From: Leucocoprinus leucothites
Taxonomy: Eukaryota; Basidiomycota; Agaricomycetes; Agaricales; Agaricaceae
Direction of reading: 5' to 3'
Assembly: GCA_013368445.1 (NCBI GenBank)
Contig: JAACJO010000015.1
Location: 868,001 to 932,000 of the forward strand
Length of the DNA: 64,000 nt
The notes beneath the pieces are model-generated. The model searched no databases. It was not told where the DNA came from and worked only from the letters and a program-made list of their open reading frames with translations. Below, one piece after another: positions 21,139-32,213 of this stretch. How positions within the stretch are numbered: position 1 is the stretch's first letter; each line of letters starts with the position of its first letter. A program made the position numbers and the translations under genes.

Positions 21139-23135
21139 TATGGGTTTCGCCAAGTTTCGTATTGGCCGGCCAGGTGCACACCATGCCCGCCACTCTCGCC
21201 GTGCTACCACTCCCAACGCTTGTATGTATCTCGTCATCTACTTTCTTTTTGGCATAATCTCACCTATGGGCCTTAGCATGCAAAACCGGTGGATTCTATC
21301 AAGCACCTACGAACCAACAGTCTGTCGACTCGCTCCAGCCTCTCGAGATCAAATGGGACAACACCTGCCTTGACACCCAAAAAGCCGACATCTACCTCTA
21401 CGCACCCTCTGCTACAAGGTCCCGCGTCGCTATTTGGCAGAACGTCGACTTTACCAACGGCTCTGCTACTGTCAACCTGATGCCTCGATGGTGGAATTCA
21501 ACCGCTTCAATAAACCTCCAGCTCGGCATTGTCCCTGCTGGCCAAGCCCCCTTCCAATCCATCGACATGCCCGCTGGTCCCATCTTTACTGCTACTTATA
21601 CTAAACCTGCTGACGGCCAGACACCCCCTGCCGCTGATACTTCCATCACCGCTAGCCCCGTCATCGACATGAACCAGCAAGCGCAGAGCCAAAAGAGTCA
21701 CGGCATGACTCCCGGCAAAACCGCCGCTGCTGTCCTTATTCCCTTGTTATTAGTCATTGCTGGTGTTGTCGCCTACATCCGCTGGCAACGCAAAAAGGCA
21801 GAGCAAAAGACCAAACGCTTCAGTGTCAAAATCGATCAACGCATGTCCACCATCTCAACTGACTGGAGATCCGTCACTGCTGCCGGAGCCAATGCTGCCA
21901 TTCGAAATTCGATGGCCGTTAATGGCAACCGTTCATCATCCTTCTCATTCGGCGCTATCCGTCCTGCTTCAACCTTCAACCCAGATGAAAATCAAGCAGG
22001 TGTTGGTACCGGCGCGACGGGAACACAGATGTCACAGATGCGAACAGGCGTGGGATTGCGCAATCCCTCCAATTCAGTTTCTTATACTGGCGAACGTGTG
22101 TCCCGTGTCTCCTTTGCTGACACTGTGAATCGTCAATCGCGCGTTTCATTTGCGGATGGTTCCCGACCTTCGACGGATTCGGGTGCTCGTCGTGGCGCGA
22201 GGCCTTATCATGAGGGATATGTGCCTCCTGTCCCTTCTCTTCCCCCTAATGCTGCCACTGCCGGTGCTTCTTCTTCACATGACAACGACGATGCTTCTAC
22301 TTCTTCGCCTTCTACCGAAGAGGGTGTTACGCTTAGCCCACGACAGACCCAGGGAGCGCTTACCCTTACGCCTGAAGATATCCGTGCGCGTATCTTGGCT
22401 GGCTCACAGGCGAGAGCGAGGAGTACATCAAATGCTTCTGCACCCCCGACACCTCCCAAGGAAAAGGAAGATAACTACGATGACGTTCTCCCGGCACTTT
22501 CAAGTACGTAAAAAAAAGTCTCCTTTGTGCTGCCCCAAATGAATTTAATCTAACTCCATGGTTTTACCTCCCTTGTACTTGATTTTTATATAGTGATGCG
22601 CACGGACCAATCCGAGGAATTCCTCCTTCCATCACCACCACCTCAATCTCATGCCCCTTTGCACACTGCCTCCTACCCAGAGTCCTACACAGTCTCTCTT
22701 CCTCCCACTTCCTACCCATACGCCACAGCCACACCGATAACATCTCCTGGCTCGCCTCCGCCTGCTATGATGTCGCCGGTGATGGCCACGATGCCTATGC
22801 CCGCGAGTGTTATGTCTCCTGATGAGATGCTTAGGGCTTATGCGGAGAGGAAAAAGTCGAACACTACGCCTGTATCGGTCGTTGGTCATGGGTATAATAT
22901 GACTATGGCACCTGCGATTGCGAGTCCACCGATGGCTGCGATGGGGTTGCCTATGTCGATGCCCATGTCGCCTCCACCAACTGGTGTGATGTCGCCGCAG
23001 AGTACGGGTAGTGGGAATGTTAGGTCGTTGACTGGATATGGGCATACGAAGAAGCAGAGTGTTGGCGTTGGGCAGTATGGAGGTGCGAGGTATTCGATTG
23101 GGGATGATGAGGATCCGTATGGTGGGACTGCGTAA
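21139..23135 (+). CDS. Type I membrane protein, possibly Psg1-like
   Basis: The model joins an exon from ATG 21139, an intron beginning gtatgt at about 21222, a main exon, an intron at 22504-22593, and a last exon ending at 23135. The lumenal part has I-K-W-D-N-T-C-L, K-A-D-I-Y-L-Y-A-P, a W-Q-N-V segment, M-P-R-W-W-N and P-A-G-P-I-F-T-A-T-Y. This resembles the pattern I associate with fungal Psg1-type proteins (tentative). A single helix (AAAVLIPLLLVIAGVVAYIR, about 21730) is followed by a basic stop-transfer and a long Ser/Pro-rich cytosolic tail ending with D-E-M-L-R-A-Y-A-E-R-K-K. The start is unsure: the 21139 frame fits the splice phase but lacks a signal peptide, while an ATG at 21183 looks more signal-like but then needs a poor donor. 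Confidence 0.7.
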
Positions 23136-24210
23136 TTGAGTCCCCTGTGTCTTCTTTTTCGCCGTGACACCGATTCCTCTTGCGTTCCCTCACCCGCATT
23201 GCGCGCGTTTTAACGCGTCTCATATCAGTTTGGCCAGAGTGTTGCTGGCATCCGCTCTTTTGGTTTGATCTACGTTTATCTAAGTTCTGGGCTCGATGAT
23301 TCTTCTCTCTGTGTAATCTCTTCCCCCTGATGAATGGTCTCTTTTTTTATTGTGATATTATTATCATCTTTCCCCGAGAAGTGCGACTCATTGCGCCGAA
23401 ATATCTATACATATTATTCTTGATTTTTCTTATACCTCGGCTTGATTTTCTTTTGTTCGCTTGCCCCTCCCCCTTCCTCACACTCCTATTCCGCATTTTT
23501 TATGCGGTTCTCCTTACCTTTACCTTTTTATACCAGTTTGTGTGGAGGATATTTTTTTTTGATTGAGTATACCAGAGTTTCTGTGATACACTTTTTTTCT
23601 TTCGATGATGATGATGATGGTGGTGGTGTTGAATGTGATGATGTTTTGATGATGATGATTTTTCTTTCTGGCATTGACGTTGATGCGCGATGTTTGTGTC
23701 GGTTCTGGTGAATCGGTGATGGCGTTGATTGGGTTGGGTTTGATACCTCCGCTTTCTGGTTGTTTGAGTGACCCTCTGTTTTTTTTTTTGAGTGTGTTTT
23801 GGAATGGGAGGGGGGTGAATTCGATATACCAGGTGTATGTTTATATTACTATATATATATACATTTTTTGGAATTTGCGCTTTGATTTGTGGGTTGGTGG
23901 GGTTTTTGTCCTGTGAGTGGTGTCGCGAGGTCGTTTTATGTAAGGAGGCGAGTTGTAGGAGCAATAGGCAATATATGAGTGACTGAATTGTCATCTCTCG
24001 ACACAAATGGGCTTGTCGACGATGAGATTGAAATGGACGCTAGCTTGATGCCCGAAGAGAAATCGGCCCTATTAAACGATTTACAACATGTTCGACGCCC
24101 AGCAAGGCTCGGTCGATACATTTGAGTCAGAAAGCAATTTTATTGTCACACCTTTGCTTTCGTTTCATTGGTCACAACAGAGGCTGTACAGACACTCAAC
24201 AAAAGAGTCT
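23136..24210. other. Intergenic, T-rich with GAT microsatellite
   Basis: There are 1.07 kb between convergent genes. It contains a pyrimidine-rich stretch (23330-23540), a gat microsatellite at about 23604-23660 and tata runs near 23850. No gene is supported. Confidence 0.55.
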
Positions 24211-25620
24211 CTATCCTATGACAAAACCAGACACTATGGGTAGCCCCCATTCCGCCTCGACCAAGTCCAAAACTATACCGGCTTTACGAAAGAACTTCAA
24301 TTTTACCTCCTGTTCTTCATCAAATTTTATAGGGCCGTAGATACCCGATTCCAACACGAGTTTGTTAAATGGAGAAGAAGGTATTTGATGTCTTGAAGAT
24401 AAGAACTGAAGTACCGATTCGGAGAGTAATTGTTTATTGGAGGTGAAAAAGCTGAGCTTGAGCGACTTCAAGTTTGGAAATCGAGGTGAACCATCGAGAC
24501 GGGGGGTGCTGAGATGGGTGAAGAGAGCGGGGAAAGCTACGGTGCACTTGAGTCTGAGTGTTTGAACCGTGGTGTTCAATTCGGGGAGGTTTTCCAGGAA
24601 CCAAGGTATCCCTCCCTCTGTCCAAGAAATCGACTGAATTCCTGGAGAAGAACCGAGGAAGAAAGGGCGGGTTTGACTCAGGCTGGCCATTGGCCTATTG
24701 GCAACCCAGGAAAGATGACGGAGGGAGGGGAATCGAAAGGCTGACAATAACCATAGGTACCATTCATCGGACCCTGAACGCGGATAAATGCCCCACTCCA
24801 AAACCTCGAGCTTGTCCCGGAAGATGGGAGGAGAGGAAGGTGAGAGTAGGGATGCAGGCTCGAAGAGTTTTGAAGATGGTCGTGGAGTGACGCATCGGAA
24901 TTGAATGAGGTTGGGAGAGTGGAGGAGAAGGCGACAACATTGGTCAATGGGAATGACGTTGCATATGTGGAGGACTGTAAGCCATTCGTTCGCAACGTGC
25001 CATGGGGTAAAGTGATTCCGAGGTCGGACGTAGGCGAGTTGGTGGGGCTGGTCGCATTGGATGAATAAGCGTAAGTGGTCCCAGGCTATTGACCCTTTGC
25101 CAATGTCGCCATTAATCGACAGCTCACGGAGCGATGGAAAGCTATGGGGAGAGTCAAGGAACTGAGCGGTAGCGACCCATTCTTGCCGTGCATCCCATGG
25201 AGATAAAGATATTCTGAGGCATTGAATATGTGATCGATGCTCCACGAGTATAGTGCGAAGCTTGGCACTTGAAATGCGGGAGTTGAAATCAATGAGAGCG
25301 GTGATGGGATTGCCTTGGGTATTTTTGAGGGCGAGCTTGGTCACGTTGAGAGGACAGTTGGGAAGAGTCAGGAGACAATCAGTCCAGAGATGAGGTGCTT
25401 GCCAGATGATATAGCGCCACCTTGAGCATACAGCTCCAAGTTGGATAGTAGTTTTAGTGTGGAAGAGTCCGGGTGATGAATATGAGGAAACGAGGGAATG
25501 TGGGTCATCTTGAGGCACCCAAGCAACGAGTCGGAATGTGATGAGGAGGATTTCGTAGGGAAGGGTGTGAATGAATGTAGAGACTATCGCCTCATCGCAA
25601 GAGGCAGTCATTTTGCTCAT
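24211..25620 (-). CDS. F-box protein
   Basis: The 469-residue protein from ATG 25620 opens with an F-box-like domain: T-L-P-Y-E-I-L-L-I-T-F-R-L-V, then G-A-V-C-S-R-W-R-Y-I-I-W and A-P-H-L-W-T. The following 380 residues are leucine- and tryptophan-rich with a regular spacing that suggests degenerate leucine-rich repeats. Upstream in-frame sequence to 25677 lacks an ATG. It is a close relative in plan of the neighbour at 25975-27534 (same strand, same W-R...W-x-A-P-H-L-W core), so the two probably arose by tandem duplication. The expected role is an SCF ubiquitin ligase substrate adaptor; the substrate is unknown. Confidence 0.82.
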   Translation of the reverse strand: MSKMTASCDEAIVSTFIHTLPYEILLITFRLVAWVPQDDPHSLVSSYSSPGLFHTKTTIQLGAVCSRWRYIIWQAPHLWTDCLLTLPNCPLNVTKLALKNTQGNPITALIDFNSRISSAKLRTILVEHRSHIQCLRISLSPWDARQEWVATAQFLDSPHSFPSLRELSINGDIGKGSIAWDHLRLFIQCDQPHQLAYVRPRNHFTPWHVANEWLTVLHICNVIPIDQCCRLLLHSPNLIQFRCVTPRPSSKLFEPASLLSPSSPPIFRDKLEVLEWGIYPRSGSDEWYLWLLSAFRFPSLRHLSWVANRPMASLSQTRPFFLGSSPGIQSISWTEGGIPWFLENLPELNTTVQTLRLKCTVAFPALFTHLSTPRLDGSPRFPNLKSLKLSFFTSNKQLLSESVLQFLSSRHQIPSSPFNKLVLESGIYGPIKFDEEQEVKLKFFRKAGIVLDLVEAEWGLPIVSGFVIG

Positions 25621-25974
25621 GGAAGTTGGAGTTTGAGCATGTACCTGGAATCGACTTGGAGTTATTGCGCCCAGCACAAGTATCGGTTAACTACTTATTG
25701 CTGAAAATCTCTTGTCCCACGGCCTTGAGCTTAAAGCTTAAAGTCTGATTAGATAATTAGGCCTGGCAACTTAGTAAATGCCGTTTTCTACAGCATCCAC
25801 CCAAACAGTAATGTCTAATGCGCAAAGGAATTAATGTATTCGGAGTCAAATCATTAAGCGTTCAAACAAAACATGACTGATCCTGCCTGAAGCGGCGGAT
25901 AAAGTCCTGCTTAAATGTTAGTACTCAATATGCAAAGCCACTTGGGAAAACGTACATATCTGCATTGGCAATTT
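25621..25974. other. Intergenic between tandem F-box genes
   Basis: No gene or repeat seen; it includes the promoter of the 25620 gene on the minus strand. Confidence 0.5.
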
Positions 25975-27534
25975 TCATTCAAGTGTGGTCGTACGTTGTT
26001 GTGAAAGCCCCTCCTCATGCGGTAGTAAGAGCTCAAAGGCAAGACCATTCGCTACGAACGATTTGAGTGCCTCGATTTGATGGTGCTCGAGGCGAGGGGG
26101 AACTGCAGCTGTCTCCATCACGAACATCTCCAGTCGGGTATGATTCCCATATTGCTCGGTAGAGAGTGTACTGTCCCAAGTCCCAGTATCCGGATCCTCC
26201 GAAATCGGCCCATTTCTCCTCGAATGTAAGAATTTACACAAGGCGTTGAAAACTCCTGGGTGACTAAGCTCCAGCCATGATGTTTGTGCATGAAGGATAC
26301 GCAAGTTAGGAAGATGGATTTGGCCGTCATGTTGATAAATAGTCAACTGTTCAAGCCAGGTGATAAAAGTTGAAGCAGTGGTCGTGGAGATATGCAGTCG
26401 TTGTATGGACTTCAAATCTGTTTTGGCGAAGATGTTATTGTAGGAGATTAATGGCGCGTTTGAAGTCTCCCAATCAAGGGCAATGATGTTGCGTAAGGAA
26501 GGCATGAATTTTTCTATCAAGGTCCTTTCAACGGGGTCCATATCCCAACCTTGTATGGCTGATTGGTAGATGTGAGGACCACCCCAGTATAGACGTTCGA
26601 GGTTAGGGAACCGAACTGAAGAGAACAGGAAGAAATTCCATTCCTCGTCGTCTACTTTCCAGCGCAGAATTTTGATATTTGGAAGCGTTTTTGGACAGTC
26701 CGATCGTGGGAGCAAGGACAAAGGATAAAAGAGGGGTACGCTATTGGTGGACGGCTCCAGACAATGAAATTCAGTAAGATTATGACAATGGAGGAGGAGG
26801 TAGAGGCACTGGTCAATGGGAAAGTGAAGTAGGCGAAGAACAGTGAGTTGTTGCATGGGCGGATACCAAGGGATGTTGTCATGTTCTAATCTGCAGTAGC
26901 GGAACGCATCATCTCCTGGATTCTGGAGTAACAAACCGGATGATGGTAAAATTCCGGGAGAGCAGACCCACAGCTCATTGAGATTGGGCCAATCCAAAGG
27001 TGACCGGAAGAAGGCTGCGATCTGATCCCATCCTGCACGTGTATAATCAATATCAGGCAGGTAAACTTGGAGGGCCCGTATGCGAGTGCTGTAGTGGCGG
27101 AAGAGAAGTTGTACGCTTTCAAAAGGTAAGTCGTCTAGGTCGGCTTTGACAGAGACACAACCTCCTTGGGAGTTGGAGAGTGCGAGTGAGATGAGGAACG
27201 GAGGAATTACACCATGATGGTGACCTTGGGCCACTAGGCAAGTGGTCCAGAGGTGAGGAGCAGACCACGCAACGCGCCTCCAATGGGAGCATACGGATCC
27301 CAGCCTGAGAACCGCTCGTAAATCGACGGAGTACAGTTGCGGTTCTCGGAGGTTCAGTATACATGATGAGAGTCTGAATATCTCGGTGAGAACTTCTGGT
27401 GGAAGGTTTCTTGTAGATGACACAAGGCCATTGAGCTGGCAACGGAGATGCGACCGTCTATATTGGAGCTGAGCTATTTCTTTATCGATTTTATTGAGAG
27501 TGGCGTTTATATGTGCGACTTCCGTTTCGGTCAT
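25975..27534 (-). CDS. F-box protein with N-terminal coiled coil
   Basis: This is a 519-residue intronless gene from ATG 27534. Residues 1-35 form a short coiled coil (VAHINATLNKIDKEIAQLQY), common in agaric F-box proteins. The F-box-like motif follows: N-L-P-P-E-V-L-T-E-I-F, then L-G-S-V-C-S-H-W-R-R-V-A-W-S-A-P-H-L-W. The C-terminal 400 residues are leucine-rich (degenerate LRR), with L-P-N-L, F-P-N-L-E and similar repeat starts. It shares its domain plan with 24211-25620 and 44746-46776. The expected role is an SCF-type substrate adaptor; nothing in the sequence identifies the target. Confidence 0.85.
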   Translation of the reverse strand: MTETEVAHINATLNKIDKEIAQLQYRRSHLRCQLNGLVSSTRNLPPEVLTEIFRLSSCILNLREPQLYSVDLRAVLRLGSVCSHWRRVAWSAPHLWTTCLVAQGHHHGVIPPFLISLALSNSQGGCVSVKADLDDLPFESVQLLFRHYSTRIRALQVYLPDIDYTRAGWDQIAAFFRSPLDWPNLNELWVCSPGILPSSGLLLQNPGDDAFRYCRLEHDNIPWYPPMQQLTVLRLLHFPIDQCLYLLLHCHNLTEFHCLEPSTNSVPLFYPLSLLPRSDCPKTLPNIKILRWKVDDEEWNFFLFSSVRFPNLERLYWGGPHIYQSAIQGWDMDPVERTLIEKFMPSLRNIIALDWETSNAPLISYNNIFAKTDLKSIQRLHISTTTASTFITWLEQLTIYQHDGQIHLPNLRILHAQTSWLELSHPGVFNALCKFLHSRRNGPISEDPDTGTWDSTLSTEQYGNHTRLEMFVMETAAVPPRLEHHQIEALKSFVANGLAFELLLPHEEGLSQQRTTTLE

Positions 27535-28028
27535 TGGTCAAGTTGCGGGAGTCTAGGGCGATTCAGCAATCGAAATTTTGAGCTTGTGGGGAGAGAAGGC
27601 GGTATACAGAGCAAGTCGTGACAAGCCGTGACTATAACGGCTCTGATCAATGTCAGCCCTAGCCCAAGAATCGCACTCTCTCACACCGGAAATATCTCCG
27701 ATCTTTCTTAAGATTGTTGCATTCAACTTCTAAAAGAAACATCCCGTGTTTGCTGAAAATGAGAAGTCATATGGTACCCGACAGCCAATCAGTTTGCATC
27801 GAGCGACTCCCCGGACGTCGTGATGCATTTCTCTCCCACCAATTATATTCTCGTTTACACTAATTTATAGCTAGAATTAATCAATAAATATAAACCAGGT
27901 ATGAGCTAACAGGAACGAATATCTCCAGAAATCAATGGTTTAGACATAGTCAGGGTAGAGTCATTCGGTAGCCAAATGTTATGTTGATAGGTTTGTATCA
28001 CATTTTATTTCGAAACAGAATAACATAA
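27535..28028. other. Intergenic, no gene seen
   Basis: It is AT-rich around 27840-27900. I find no coding signal. Confidence 0.5.
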
Positions 28029-29327
28029 TCAGCTAGCAGTACTTTCTCGAGCAGGGTACGCCGCAAGATCCACATCACTGAACACTTCCGTCTCCTTCTG
28101 ATATGAGAAAGCGAGATCCCCCTGTCTAGACCTAGGCCGTTGATTATGACTAGGCTGAGAGATAATGTTTTCCACTCTGATAGCGCCAAGGTCGAGTCGC
28201 GAGTTGAAGACTACCATCATAGAGTTGGAATATAGTTTGGCAATTATAAAAGCTGGCGCGAGGAAATATCCTTTATCAGGAAATGTCTGATAGAGGACCT
28301 GATTTGCAATTGCCACTGAAGCTGAGGAGAGGCTGCATCAGAATGTGTGTTCAAGTTAGATGGTGACGCCGACTCGCCTGTTAGGGACCCAGTGCCCACG
28401 ACTAGGCGAACAACTCTTCTCACCAGAAGGTGGAGGGTAGGTTGTACTCCTGCTCCTAGCTTCGGAAGCTGAGAGAAACCGTTATTACTAGGGCTTGTCT
28501 ATACGATTATCATGCTTCCAATCTCACATAGAATGACATTGCAACAGCGATGAAGAGATCACACACGGCGCTTGTGGCGTCAAACAACTGAAAAGTATAA
28601 AATATACTAGTAAGTCACTGGATTTTGTTACTGGATCAGTTTCGGTGGCTTACCCCATGTCCAACGCGGTCTAGCGTGGTTCCAAGATTCCGAATGTCTT
28701 TTGCGATGAAACCTCTCACTCCGGCAATATAAGCGCCAATCATTTGTACACAAGCCAACTTTTAGTGGTCAAGTTAGAAACGACATGTAAAAAGCTGAGA
28801 TTTCAAAATAATTTTGCTCACCACGCATATCAATAGCGGAACACCATTTGAACGCGAGAGAACTCTAATTCGGTATGCGTAGAACAGCTGTACAATAAAA
28901 CCAACTGGAACAGTACGTGAGAAAGATTGAAGCTGGTAAAATGGAATTACTAGCCTGTTCCACCGATAATTGGCGCGGAAAGACCACTCATATGGAGACC
29001 AGTTATCGCATCAGGGTCTCCGAAGCCACGCGCAAACGATTCAAACATATCCCGTGCAATCAAGATGGCCTGGAGCGTCTCTAACATAAAGACAACTCCT
29101 ACGAGGGATTTGTTCATAGCATTGTCATGGGGGAACGCAAGAAAGTATATATCTGGATTTGACTAAGAGGTACGTTCATTGACTGAACTGATCAAGCTAC
29201 TCACACACTTGAACGGCCAGAACTCCGTACAGGCCCCATGCGAGGAGGTATCCAATCACCTTTGAGAATATCAGTTCTTGTATGAAAGCTATGTTAATTT
29301 CAATATGGACTCACCAAGGAACCAGAC
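28029..29327 (-). CDS. DUF6534-type multi-pass membrane protein
   Basis: Exons read on the minus strand give the usual order of this basidiomycete family: V-I-G-Y-L-L-A-W-G-L-Y-G-V-L, then Q-V-Y-I-Y-F-L-A-F-P-H-D, a second helix (LVGVVFMLETLQAILIARDM), further helices around IVQLFYAYRIRVL and LACVQMIGAYIAGVRGF, D-L-F-I-A-V-A-M-S-F-Y, and the C-terminal helix AIANQVLYQTFPDKGYF with A-K-L-Y-S-N-S-M-M-V-V-F-N-S-R. Introns at about 28930-28970 and 28760-28830 have good GT/AG ends. The tail after the last helix is short and polar, ending at 28029. The first coding exon, which should carry the Met and a short N-terminus, is not resolved and probably lies just beyond 29327. The function of the family is unknown. 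Confidence 0.72.
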
Positions 29328-29605
29328 CTGCCAGGGCGTCAATAGACCTCAATAAAACAATGTACGTTGTTAGTACGAAAGGCTCACGCATGAAGGAGTT
29401 CATGGGCCACGGGTTCTGTAGACTCTGACATCTCTCCCTTAGGACTGAGGCGGGGCCAGGATTCCAGAGTTTAAGAGTCCAAGGTCTAAGCAAGATCGGG
29501 TACCAGACACGCGGGAAGGTTCGAACCTTCGTTAAATAGACTTTAGCTTCCGTGGCTCGGTATGAGAAATTCCCAGGTGGGGTGCGCAGAAAAAGATAAA
29601 CAGCG

Positions 29606-30043
29606 TTAGGTCGTTAGAAGCACTGCGTAGGAAATAGAGGGATTAATTCGGCTTTCAGAACTTGGATACGGTTGAACAATATATATCCTGCATTCTTCCA
29701 TCGACCTCTCGATGGAGAGATAATGTCGACTCAGAGGAACATCGTATTGATACAAGGCTCGAGAGAGCGCCCACATGCCTGATGTTTCTGCCTGACTGGG
29801 GTAATGTTTCGAGTCTAGTATGAGATCTGAACTGAGGACGGTGCCTGTGTTTGAACTGTTGACCAATGGACTGTCGTCAGTTATCAGTAGCGATCCCAGG
29901 ATATGAAGGACAACGAAGCTTTCAAGAACCATTCTGAGATAATCAATTCCCACATCCGCAGCTTGTTTTTGTAAGAAATACACCAGAAAATGTTGAGCTG
30001 TGAAAGAAGGCGAATACAATGGGTTGCCATTAGCAAACGGCAC
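29606..30043 (-). CDS. Open frame, possible membrane-protein fragment
   Basis: A 145-codon frame includes a hydrophobic stretch (LESFVVLHILGSLLI) next to an A-Q-H-F-L-V-Y-F-L-Q-K segment, which loosely recalls the helix 1-2 region of the DUF6534-like protein next door. The second half has no recognisable feature. It could be a decayed duplicate of that gene or a chance frame. Confidence 0.25.
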   Translation of the reverse strand: MPFANGNPLYSPSFTAQHFLVYFLQKQAADVGIDYLRMVLESFVVLHILGSLLITDDSPLVNSSNTGTVLSSDLILDSKHYPSQAETSGMWALSRALYQYDVPLSRHYLSIERSMEECRIYIVQPYPSSESRINPSISYAVLLTT

Positions 30044-32213
30044 CGGTAAACTGAATTGCCTAATTTCCCCCGCCGAGTGATCGACAGTTCATGTCATTAT
30101 TTATCTAAATCAACTGATCACGAGCGGGACGAGCCTAGGAAAACAAGTAATTTCCCACCCCAAAATACAATGCAGCTTAGAGCCTTCGACTACAGACGTT
30201 TTTGGTAACTTCAAGCTTCCTCATATACTGTTTATTTGCACGGATTTGGCAGAGGGCTTTCATAAATTTCGAACACAGGTGGTAGCGAGACTATGCTTAA
30301 GGACTTTCAGGAGATTTCAGGAGTCAACATTCCTTGACGCCTATCTTGTTCTTGAATCCCGCTGAGATACAAGAAATTGAAGGTCCAATTGCCAGGAAAT
30401 CACTGGACTAGCTCATGATCTTCTGGAGACAGTAGCCTGTGACAGAGCTCGGAGCACCCTTGAGAGGTAGCAGCAGCGCATCTGGAAAGTTGATTTGCTG
30501 GTTTTACCGCTTCGCCTTCCGGCCACCGTCGAACGGAAATTGAAAGCAGTGAACATTTGGAAGAGATGCGCCGACCAGATCCCCAACCAAAGCTCGAGAT
30601 AATAATTTTAAGGTACATGCAGGGCTATAGCCTTGACATCACAGGCCAGCACGGCAACCTACGGCAATCTTAATGTGCCTGTCAGCTCTTCATACTCCAA
30701 CCGCGACAGGACCCTCTCCAGAAAGACCATGAGTGATGAACCCCGCAGCGCTGGTCCCTGAAACTGAATATCGCCCGACCGGGCCGCCACTGCGGGCCGA
30801 GAAGCGGCCCACTGTGTCCGTTCGGGCTGGTAGCCAAGGTTTCTTGAGGGAAGACAAGCTCGAAGCTTCAAAACTCAATTGACAAAACTCGTAAACTTGA
30901 TTATGCGTAAACGGAGTTGGCTGGGCGAGACGTTGATGATGGGGCTGGATCGTTCTGTTGTGTTGGCATATACATTGTACTCTGGGTGAAGTGCAAGTAG
31001 CAGAATTGCGCCCCTTCAAAAACAATCTTGAGCAAGTCATATACAAGTGATCCTGTATTTATCAATAGCTATTATGCTGCTTGAACAATTCTGAGAACTG
31101 AAGTGAATTGCAATCCATGTAGTCAGTGTTAACTTCGTCGATCTCTCTGTCAAAGTAATACTCCGAAGTTTACCCGCCACCACAGAGTTGGTTTCACTCG
31201 CCGCCTTTGTGTGGGGAATTTTGGAGCCCCATCAAGTTTCATTCCAGACTCCAGTCCCCACACATGCCCACTTTAGGCCGAATGCCCGTCGATCAACGTA
31301 CCTGTTCACTTACATCCCAAATTTTTAGCACATCAAAACGCGATTGCAAGATGACGCGCACGAGCCAATGGTTCATGCTGGGAAAACGCCAAGCCTCACT
31401 TTCTCAGATTTCACGAGTGAAGAACGCAGGGTGCTATGCCGTAGATAGAAACGTGTTACTTCCCGGAGGTAAGTCGGTGGAACAATGAAATATGAACTTC
31501 ACGAACCGAAGCTGTGAGTATTGAACATTGTAACAAAGGGTTGAAGAGGTAGAGCGGCCGTGGCCGTAGCTCGCTTTCGCCTACTAAAGCCCTTTGGGAA
31601 TTAGCAGAGTTTCACATCTTACGAAAGAAGGCCGCTTGCGCGTGCTCAATAACAAAACAAGTAATACCCAGGCTCTTAGGATCAAATGTTGTTGCATATG
31701 AATTGTCAGAAGCGATGATCGTACTATTTTTGGTATCGGCTACCTGTCTTCAGAAGTTCCGATATATCGTGCAAAGCCTATATTTCAGTCTCTTCAAGTC
31801 GAGGGATATGTTCGACCAGGTGAATCAAAACGGATTCTGCTCAGATCGCATGACATAGAGCAAGGGTGCTGGCAAGGTCGTTCTCGCCTTGAAATGGGCT
31901 TGCATCCGGGTGTGGATCAAAAGGGAAGATATCCACAACGAATTTGAGGTCCGGGGAGGGCGGCCCGCGGCGGAATGGGGGCTTGTGACCTCGGCTCCAT
32001 CATGGCTTACCCCATCTCACCAGCAAAGCTTCTAAATGCCCCGCATGAACAGCGAGTCCGATGGAAGTATTGACAAGGTACGCCAAAATTGCCCATGGGA
32101 ATTCTCATAAGGGGCGTTATACTTAAACTTCTTGTCAACTGCCCATACCACCCCTTTCAGGCTTAGGACTCCGCCTCTCTCTCACAGTGCCATCTCCTTC
32201 ACCTCCAGTCAAG
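30044..32213. other. Intergenic, 2.2 kb, no gene supported
   Basis: Several open frames exist (for example on the minus strand at 30690-31046), but none has a domain, a paralog or a splice pattern. The right end is the promoter of the MFS transporter. A small palindrome of the type gtgtgggga...tccccacac lies at about 31209-31264. Confidence 0.45.

Noticed and set aside
23500..24006. 168-codon minus-strand frame rich in His/Lys/Thr
   Set aside because: It arises from the T-rich and gat-repeat sequence read backwards; no conserved feature.
29505..29525. gaaggttcgaaccttc resembling a tRNA T-arm (B box)
   Set aside because: It is a plain 16-bp palindrome; no A box, anticodon arm or acceptor stem can be folded on either strand.
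30690..31046. 118-codon minus-strand frame
   Set aside because: No domain, no paralog, no splice pattern; composition like the surrounding non-coding DNA.
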